Source: Planctomycetota bacterium (GTDB lineage Bacteria; Planctomycetota; Planctomycetia; Gemmatales; Gemmataceae). Taken from it: 44,391 nt of DNA. The stretch is taken from assembly GCA_016191165.1 (NCBI GenBank), contig JACPPF010000152.1, positions 1 to 44,391 on the forward strand. Direction: 5' to 3'. The translations under genes were made by a program, and so were the position numbers. Position 1 is the first letter of the stretch; each line of letters begins with the position of its first letter. This document shows, piece after piece, positions 39,813-44,391 of the stretch. Under the pieces are notes generated by a model, which did no database searches, was not told where the DNA came from, and worked only from the letters and a program-made list of their open reading frames with translations.

Positions 39813-40457
39813 CCTCCCACTTCGGCTTTCGCCGCCCGAGCGATCTCGGTTTGTGGTCTGGACTTTCCCTTCATCTTTCGGCCTTGTGGCCGGGAAGATG
39901 CCTGCCGTCAAGTCTCTACACCTTTCCGCTCAACGCGGACTTGGCTCGGGATTACCACCGCAAGAGGCTTTCCCGACTTTGACAGGTTATCACACGCAAG
40001 TCTCCTCACGTGCAGCCCATTTGGAGATCAAATCCCAGGCGTCTCGATATTTTGCGGATCGAGGCCTGCGCTGGCGTTTGCCGGATTCAACAAGATAAAT
40101 CTGGCTTCCGTAAGCGATGAACACATCAACCGGAAATATGTAGAACAGCGACAATTCTTCCAGAAAAACGAGTGCGAAATCAAAATCAGTGCATATATAC
40201 GCCTGGCGTCTCATGATTCGTCGATTTGTCTTCGTGCGACGGTTGTCCACGACGAACGCATCATCCGAAACCTGATACCAGGCAGCCTTGACCTGAATCC
40301 GCACCAGGACGCCGTCGACATCGAAGACCAGATCATATGGCAATCTGTCTCCCACCGTTCTCAGGACGCCCCAGCCTTTCTTGAGGGCATTAAGAATCGC
40401 TGCTTGCTCTGCAATATCTCCTTTCAATTTCGTGTCCACAGACTAATCTCCGGTTTG
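39813..40457 (-). ncRNA. Group I intron (IC3-like) in tRNA-fMet
   Basis: A 645-nt intron with all core helices recognisable on the minus strand. P3 is CCTGTC (39986-39981) with GACGGCAGG (39909-39901), P4 CGGGA/TCCCG and P6 TCCGC/GCGGA. P7 is GACTT with AAGTC (39865-39861). P8 is CATCTT/AAGATG with an inner CGGCC/GGCCG. P9 is CCAC/GTGG, with CCGAG/CTCGG and CGGC-GAAA-GCCG hairpins. The core words AATCCCGAGCCAAG and AAGGTGTAGAGACT match Azoarcus and cyanobacterial tRNA introns as I know them. P3, P4 and P7 differ from Azoarcus by compensatory changes. The intron ends in G. The endonuclease gene fills the P1/P2 region; the guide sequence is not fixed (a GGCT at 40017-40014 is possible). Confidence 0.92.
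39990..40439 (-). CDS. Intron-encoded PD-(D/E)XK homing endonuclease, I-Ssp6803I-like
   Basis: A 149-aa protein wholly inside the intron. The N-terminus DTKLKGDIAEQAAILNALKK is the family's first helix with Glu11. The catalytic strand pair is PYDLVFDVDG (Asp36) and VRIQVKAAWY (Gln49, Lys51). A PD..QxK variant with this spacing is, to my knowledge, that of I-Ssp6803I, the endonuclease in the Synechocystis tRNA-fMet intron. It would cut intronless tRNA-fMet genes and drive intron spread. The start is a GTG at 40439 with GGAG eight bases upstream in the 5' intron end. The TGA is followed at once by intron core helix P3. No catalytic residue is missing, so it is likely active. Confidence 0.9.
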   Translation of the reverse strand: MDTKLKGDIAEQAAILNALKKGWGVLRTVGDRLPYDLVFDVDGVLVRIQVKAAWYQVSDDAFVVDNRRTKTNRRIMRRQAYICTDFDFALVFLEELSLFYIFPVDVFIAYGSQIYLVESGKRQRRPRSAKYRDAWDLISKWAAREETCV

Positions 40458-40503
40458 AGCCTGGCGAGCTACCACTGCTCCACCCCGGGATATTTCCTTC
40501 AAC

Positions 40504-40797
40504 TCACTTGGGTCCCGCAGCCGCGGCGGCCTTGGCTCGCCCGCCGGAATGTCCCTTGAACATCCGCGTCGGCGCGAATTCGCCCAGTTTGTGGCCGACC
40601 ATGTCCTCGGTCACGAACAGCTTCATGAAGTTCTTGCCGTTGTGAACCATGAAGGTGTGCCCGATAAAATCAGGCACGACCGTACAATCGCGCGCCCAGG
40701 TCTTGATGGGCTCGCGACTGCCTGAACGCTGCTGTTTTTCCACCTTGCCCAGCAGGCGTTCATCGACATAAGGGCCTTTCTTGATCGAACGTCCCAT
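40504..40797 (-). CDS. rpsS: 30S ribosomal protein S19
   Basis: A 97-aa S19: [20 protein letters not shown], then [20 protein letters not shown] and [17 protein letters not shown]. The stop codon is 14 bp before the initiator tRNA, so RNase P cutting at the tRNA 5' end would leave rpsS with a short 3' end. Confidence 0.96.
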   Translation of the reverse strand: MGRSIKKGPYVDERLLGKVEKQQRSGSREPIKTWARDCTVVPDFIGHTFMVHNGKNFMKLFVTEDMVGHKLGEFAPTRMFKGHSGGRAKAAAAAGPK

Positions 40798-40889
40798 GCG
40801 GCTACCTCAAAAGCGAGACCGAATATTTTACAAACCAGACATTTTTCGACCAGGGCCAAAGGATGCATTGGCAGCAATTCTTGCCGTCG

Positions 40890-41735
40890 TTAATGGTGGG
40901 CGCCAGGCCGGCGTCTCCGGATGATCGCCTTGTTCGAGGGTTTCCGTTTTTTGCGGGTCTTGCCGCCCTTGGCCAGGACGCCGGTCGGCCCGCAGGGATG
41001 GCGACCGCCAGCGGTTCGGCCTTCGCCGCCGCCCATCGGATGATCGACGGGATTCATCGACGTGCCTCGCGTGTGGGGCCGTTTGCCCATCCAGCGCTTG
41101 CGCCCCGCCTTGCCAAGGCTGATATTCATGTGATCGGGGTTCCCAATCACGCCGATGGTGGCCCGGCAATCGGCGCTGACGCGCCGGACCTCGCCGGAAG
41201 GCATGGTCACCTGGGCCCAGTCTCCCTCGCGCGCCGACAGGGTCGCGGAGCACCCCGCACTGCGGCAAATCTGCCCGCCCCGGCCAGGTTGCATTTCAAT
41301 GCAATGCACGTTCATGCCCAAAGGAATCTTCCGGAGCGGCATGCAATGTCCCATGCGCGGCTCAATGTCGGTCCCGGAAATGACGCGGTCGCCCGCCTTC
41401 AAGCCGTCCGGTGCCAGGACGTATGACTTCACCCCATCCTCATATTGCAAAAGCGCGATGCGACAGGTGCGGTTCGGATCGTACTCGATGGAAACCACGC
41501 TCGCCCAGACATTGTCCTTCACCCGTTTGAAGTCAATGACGCGGTACATCTTCTTATGGCCGCCGCCACGGAATCGGGTGCAGGTCACGCCCTGAAAATT
41601 GCGGCCGCCCTTCTTCTTGCGTGGCGTCAGCAGCGATTTTTCGGGCTTCTTCTTGCGATCGGTGATCTCCACAAAATCGCTGACCGACCCGCCACGGCGT
41701 CCTGCTGTCACCGGCTTGTACAAACGAATGCCCAT
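40890..41735 (-). CDS. rplB: 50S ribosomal protein L2
   Basis: A 281-aa L2 from the ATG at 41735: [20 protein letters not shown], then [15 protein letters not shown] and the peptidyl-transferase-proximal region [15 protein letters not shown] with the universally conserved His. Normal length, ending RRRRPG. Confidence 0.97.
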   Translation of the reverse strand: MGIRLYKPVTAGRRGGSVSDFVEITDRKKKPEKSLLTPRKKKGGRNFQGVTCTRFRGGGHKKMYRVIDFKRVKDNVWASVVSIEYDPNRTCRIALLQYEDGVKSYVLAPDGLKAGDRVISGTDIEPRMGHCMPLRKIPLGMNVHCIEMQPGRGGQICRSAGCSATLSAREGDWAQVTMPSGEVRRVSADCRATIGVIGNPDHMNISLGKAGRKRWMGKRPHTRGTSMNPVDHPMGGGEGRTAGGRHPCGPTGVLAKGGKTRKKRKPSNKAIIRRRRPGAHH

Positions 41736-41773
41736 GGAACTCTTCTCCAATAGCCGCTCGCGGCCTACCCATC

Positions 41774-42097
41774 TCAATAAAACTCAATCTTGTCATCGGG
41801 ATGCAGTTTCACCACCGCTTTTTTCCAGTTGGAGAGCTTCCCCTGGCGAAAACGATAGCGGCGTTTCTTGCCGAGGCGAAGCTGGGTGCGCACTGCCAGG
41901 ACGCGCACCGTGAACAATTCCTCCACGGCGTGCTTGATTTGCGTCTTGTTGGCCCAGAGGTTCACCACGAACGAGTAAGCATTCTGATGCACATTCGTCG
42001 ATTGGTGGGTGCCCTTTTCCGTCACGAGCGGCGCCAGGATGATCTGGTGTGGCTCAAGTTCGGGGCCGAAGGTCGTTTTTTCTTTTGCAGTGGCCAT
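41774..42097 (-). CDS. rplW: 50S ribosomal protein L23
   Basis: A 107-aa L23: [19 protein letters not shown], then [20 protein letters not shown] and the C-terminal [15 protein letters not shown]. This is the exit-site protein that docks trigger factor and SRP. Confidence 0.95.
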   Translation of the reverse strand: MATAKEKTTFGPELEPHQIILAPLVTEKGTHQSTNVHQNAYSFVVNLWANKTQIKHAVEELFTVRVLAVRTQLRLGKKRRYRFRQGKLSNWKKAVVKLHPDDKIEFY

Positions 42098-42118
42098 GAC
42101 ATCACACGTTAAGCAAAC

Positions 42119-42147
42119 CCCCGTGAATCGCTGCGCTCATCACGGGG
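42119..42147. repeat. Hairpin with conserved TCGCTGCGCTC loop
   Basis: CCCCGTGA (42119-42126) pairs with TCACGGGG (42140-42147); the loop contains TCGCTGCGCTC, exactly as at 29646-29656. It lies between rplD and rplW in the ribosomal cluster. Confidence 0.8.
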
Positions 42148-42155
42148 CTTGAGGG

Positions 42156-42821
42156 TTATTTCCAGATTGCGTTCTTGCACAATTCTTGCAGGGCGGCCTT
42201 GGTCAATACGAGCCGTTTGGGACGCAACACCTTGTAAGCGTTGAGTTGTGACGCGGGCAGAACTTCCATGCCGCGAATATTGCGGGCGGAGAGGTAAATC
42301 GTTTTCTTGTCGTCAATGTCCGTTCCGCCAATGCCCAGCAGGCAGGTCTTGTCGGAGATTTGCAAGGCCTTCAACACATCGGCGACAAGCTTGGTTCGCA
42401 CTTCCGGGAGTTTGAGGTCGTCCAGGATGACGGTTTCTTGATCCTGAAGTTTGCTGAGGATGGCCATGCGGGTCGCGCATTGAACGGCCTTCTTTGGCAG
42501 GTGGTATCCATAATCGCGGGGCTTGGGCCCCTTGGCCGTGCCGCCGCCGCGGCGTTTGGCGGAACGGCGCGTGCCGATGCGGGCGTTGCCGGTCCCTTTT
42601 TGGCGAAAGAGTTTCTTGGTGCTGCCCGCGACTTCCCCGCGGCGCAAGGTGGAGTGGGTCCCAGCGCGCTGATTGGCCAGGTACATCAATACCACTTCGT
42701 GCAGCAGCTGCTTGTTGATCTTGCCGCCGAGGTCCGCGGGATCGACTTCCACTGTCCCGACGTTTTGCCCCTGCGCGTTCATCACGGGCAGGGTGATCGG
42801 CGTCGCTTTTTCGGTCGCCAC
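42156..42821 (-). CDS. rplD: 50S ribosomal protein L4
   Basis: A 221-aa L4: [40 protein letters not shown] and [15 protein letters not shown]. The start is a GTG at 42821 with AGGAG seven bases upstream. rplC should precede it but does not; rplD instead follows a terminator and a possible promoter. Confidence 0.95.
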   Translation of the reverse strand: MATEKATPITLPVMNAQGQNVGTVEVDPADLGGKINKQLLHEVVLMYLANQRAGTHSTLRRGEVAGSTKKLFRQKGTGNARIGTRRSAKRRGGGTAKGPKPRDYGYHLPKKAVQCATRMAILSKLQDQETVILDDLKLPEVRTKLVADVLKALQISDKTCLLGIGGTDIDDKKTIYLSARNIRGMEVLPASQLNAYKVLRPKRLVLTKAALQELCKNAIWK

Positions 42822-42889
42822 GATGCTCTCCTCGCCTACTCAATACCCGCGGCTGCGAAGCCAATGCGAACACAGTTCGCGGGCCTGAT

Positions 42890-42919
42890 TTTCTATGACA
42901 AACGCTGCTGTGCGTCCAA
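42890..42919 (-). promoter_or_regulatory. Candidate promoter for the rplD-led ribosomal transcript
   Basis: On the minus strand TTGGAC (complement of 42914-42919), an 18-bp spacer and TAGAAA (complement of 42890-42895) lie directly after the rpsJ terminator and ~70 bp before rplD. Both boxes match consensus weakly. Its support is mainly positional, since a terminator just upstream makes a new promoter likely. Confidence 0.35.
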
Positions 42920-42966
42920 TAAAAAACCCAGGCCCTGATGCCTCATTGGCGCCACGGCCTGGGTTT
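42918..42966 (-). terminator. Intrinsic terminator after rpsJ
   Basis: On the minus strand AAACCCAGGCC pairs perfectly with GGCCTGGGTTT (arms at 42956-42966 and 42924-42934). The stem is followed by a TTTTTT-ATT run (complement of 42918-42926). It starts 13 bases after the rpsJ stop and would separate rpsJ from the rest of the S10 operon. Confidence 0.85.
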
Positions 42967-42979
42967 CGGCGTTTTCCAC

Positions 42980-43315
42980 TCAAGCGTTCGTGGACAGAAC
43001 GCGTATCTTGATATCGACGCCCGGCGGCAAGCTCAGGCCCTTGTTCAGCGCCTCGATTGTTTTCCCGGTCGGTTGCAGGATATCGATCAAGCGTTTATGC
43101 GTGCGGATTTCAAACTGTTCGCGCGACTTGCGATCGATGTGCGGCGAACGCAAGACCGTGTAACGTTCGATGCGTGTCGGCAGCGGAATCGGACCGTGGA
43201 CGATCGCCCCGGTGCGCTGCGCAGTGTCCACGATCTCGTGGGCCGTGCGGTCCAGCACTTCATGATCGAACGCTTCCATCCTGATGCGTATCTTTTCGCT
43301 CGCTTGGCCTGCCAC
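42980..43315 (-). CDS. rpsJ: 30S ribosomal protein S10
   Basis: A 111-aa S10: [20 protein letters not shown], then [19 protein letters not shown] and [18 protein letters not shown]. The start is a GTG with GAGGA seven bases upstream. It has its own promoter (43355-43383) and terminator (42918-42966), so it appears monocistronic. Confidence 0.96.
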   Translation of the reverse strand: MAGQASEKIRIRMEAFDHEVLDRTAHEIVDTAQRTGAIVHGPIPLPTRIERYTVLRSPHIDRKSREQFEIRTHKRLIDILQPTGKTIEALNKGLSLPPGVDIKIRVLSTNA

Positions 43316-43354
43316 GGTGAATCCTCAAAAAAAACAGTTCATTCGAGAAGCTTT

Positions 43355-43383
43355 ACGATAGGAAGATTGCGGATGGCCGTCAA
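43355..43383 (-). promoter_or_regulatory. Sigma70-type promoter of rpsJ
   Basis: On the minus strand TTGACG (complement of 43378-43383), an exact 17-bp spacer and TATCGT (complement of 43355-43360) lie 40 bases upstream of the rpsJ start codon. The -35 matches five of six and the -10 four of six consensus positions. Confidence 0.6.
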
Positions 43384-43508
43384 GGTGAAGAATGCCATTT
43401 CGCGCATTTCACAACTCGCCTGGCGCGTGCGCGTGCCAACCAGGACGCGTGCAATATAATTGGCGTCATCGGAAACCAGCTCCCCAAGTCGAATCCCGAG
43501 GACCAGCC

Positions 43509-44267
43509 ATGCTCGTATTCAACTGCCCGAAATGCGACACGAAAATGCAAGCCGCCGAGGAATACGCCGGCAAGACGACGGTTTGCCCGGAGTGTAACGC
43601 CAGCACGCAAATTCCTTCAACGGATGCAATCAGCGCCGATCCGAAAGTGTCGGTTCCCACGTCCGCGCCGGCCGACGGGATCACCACGCCGGACCAAACC
43701 CAAACACGCAAGAAGCCGGCCGGCGCCGGCCGCGATGATGATGACGACGATGACCGCCCGCGGCGTCGCGATCGCGGTGCGGCCGACGCGAAAAAAGCCG
43801 GCATGGGCGCGGGCATGATCGTGCTTCTCGTCGTCGGCATTGTCAGCTGCGTGCTGTGCGTGCCGGCCATTCTCATCGCGCTGCTGCTCCCAGCGGTTCA
43901 AAAAGTACGTGAAGCCGCGTCGCGAACCCAGGCGATGAACAACATGAAACAGATCGGGATTGCCGTGCATAACCACAATGACAATTTCAAAACGCTGCCC
44001 AGCCCGCGGCTCAATCCGCAGCTTGTCGGCGCGCAGCGGCAGGCCGAGTTGAGTTGGAGGGTTTCGATCCTGCCGTTTGTCGAGCAGGCCTTCCTTCTTC
44101 AGCAGATCAACAAGAACGGCGACTGGGACAGTCCTGAGAACCGCGCCTTCCTATCCAGGCAGCCGGTGGTTTTCATGCTGCCGTCCAAACAGGGACCCGG
44201 CGCGCAGGACACGCATTTTCAGTATTTCACGGGTCCAAACACCCTTTTTTGGGCTGTTCCGTTTTAA
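43509..44267 (+). CDS. Zinc-ribbon DUF1559 protein, probably 3'-truncated by frameshift
   Basis: A 252-aa protein from the ATG at 43509, with GAGGA upstream. An N-terminal zinc ribbon (FNCPKCDTKM ... TVCPEC) is followed by a Pro/Asp/Arg-rich linker and one transmembrane helix (~103-128). Then come the DUF1559 hallmarks [30 protein letters not shown] and YFTGPNTLF. The frame stops just after a T6 run (44249-44254), where family members normally continue with a DGTSNT-type segment. Remnants resembling that segment (LDGPYIN, LIAAE) appear downstream in different frames. It is either a decayed gene or contains a sequencing error. Confidence 0.65.
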   Translation: MLVFNCPKCDTKMQAAEEYAGKTTVCPECNASTQIPSTDAISADPKVSVPTSAPADGITTPDQTQTRKKPAGAGRDDDDDDDRPRRRDRGAADAKKAGMGAGMIVLLVVGIVSCVLCVPAILIALLLPAVQKVREAASRTQAMNNMKQIGIAVHNHNDNFKTLPSPRLNPQLVGAQRQAELSWRVSILPFVEQAFLLQQINKNGDWDSPENRAFLSRQPVVFMLPSKQGPGAQDTHFQYFTGPNTLFWAVPF

Positions 44268-44391
44268 GGTGCAAATCCGTGGCGCCCAGGGTGTTTTCAT
44301 GGTCTGGATGGTCCATACATTAATCGCAGCTGAGCGGCCGGCAAGGAGTCGGTCGCGCCTTCATCTTTGCCAGGGACGGCCATGGCCAACC
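44268..44391. other. Possible decayed 3' part of the DUF1559 gene
   Basis: This end of the window has no long frame in continuity with the gene before it. Short peptide-level resemblances to DUF1559 are split over two frames. The window ends before the family's H-X9-DG terminus could appear. Confidence 0.35.

Larger units (their letters stand above)
39773..40489 (-). tRNA. Initiator tRNA-Met(CAU), interrupted by a group I intron
   Basis: The 5' exon is 40489-40458 (32 nt) and the 3' exon 39812-39773 (40 nt); joined they give a 72-nt cloverleaf. The acceptor stem has CCCGGGG against CCCCGGA, with six pairs and a C1xA72 mismatch, the identity mark of bacterial initiator tRNA. The D-stem is GAGC/GCTC (A11-U24). 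The anticodon stem CCAGG/CCTGG encloses the loop CTCATAA with anticodon CAT. The variable loop is AGGTC and the T-arm GCAGG TTCAAAT CCTGC. The discriminator is A73; CCA is not encoded and must be added. The intron lies between U33 and C34, the only junction giving a U before the 5' site and a G at the intron end. The gene sits between rpsS (14 bp away) and rplV on the same strand. Confidence 0.93.

Noticed and set aside
39773-40010. Considered tmRNA or RNase P RNA for the structured RNA next to rplV
   Set aside because: The order of P3-P4-P6-P7-P8-P9 words, the terminal G and the flanking tRNA halves fit a group I intron and neither of the others.
39810-40559. A long plus-strand open frame (~249 codons) over the tRNA/intron region
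   Set aside because: It is the antisense shadow of the intron, the endonuclease and the tRNA exons. The minus strand has ribozyme helices, a family-like endonuclease and a cloverleaf.
42822-42979. A hidden or shortened rplC between rpsJ and rplD
   Set aside because: Only 158 bp, with a terminator and no frame resembling L3 on either strand.

Overview
The window reads as a chromosomal segment of a planctomycete, most likely Gemmata-like (Gemmatales). The signs are two DUF1501 proteins with twin-arginine-type leaders, two DUF1559 (prepilin-like) proteins, small Pro/Tyr-rich secreted proteins, several lipoproteins, a hopanoid gene pair and high GC. Intergenic spaces are packed with short dispersed palindromes. 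The assignment is inference from gene content; no rRNA is present to confirm it.

Bases 1-19400 are an accessory/housekeeping mix: dapA, a membrane methyltransferase, a DUF1501 protein, a TPR protein, a membrane protein, a DUF900-type lipoprotein hydrolase, the hopanoid pair shc-hpnH, rsfS-argS, a DUF1559/lipoprotein pair, a secreted Tyr-rich protein, a second DUF1501 protein and endonuclease V. Two copies of a ~100-bp MITE-like element, each with a perfect 8-bp target-site duplication, lie at 3344-3446 and 13826-13926.

Bases 19400-29700 hold a small PIN-type toxin-antitoxin pair with a linked hypothetical gene, alaS, larC, a secreted hypothetical protein, a BON-like protein, queF, a lipoprotein and an M2/M3-type metallopeptidase. 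In shc, alaS and larC, palindromic repeat elements sit inside the reading frame and encode extra protein loops.

Bases 29700-43400, all on the minus strand, are the S10/spc ribosomal-protein cluster. In transcription order it runs rpsJ, rplD, rplW, rplB, rpsS, (tRNA), rplV, rpsC, rplP, rpmC, rpsQ, rplN, rplX, rplE, rpsZ, rpsH, rplF, rplR, rpsE, rplO, secY, adk, map. rplC and rpmD are missing from their usual places, and rpsJ is cut off from rplD by an intrinsic terminator. The most striking feature lies between rpsS and rplV, co-oriented with them: an initiator tRNA-Met(CAU) gene (39773-40489). It is split next to its anticodon by a 645-nt group I intron. The intron has a complete IC3-like core and encodes a 149-aa PD-(D/E)XK homing endonuclease resembling I-Ssp6803I. 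An essential tRNA, a self-splicing ribozyme and a homing endonuclease are thus threaded into the middle of the ribosomal-protein operon.

The right end carries a zinc-ribbon DUF1559 protein whose 3' part looks frameshifted or decayed.
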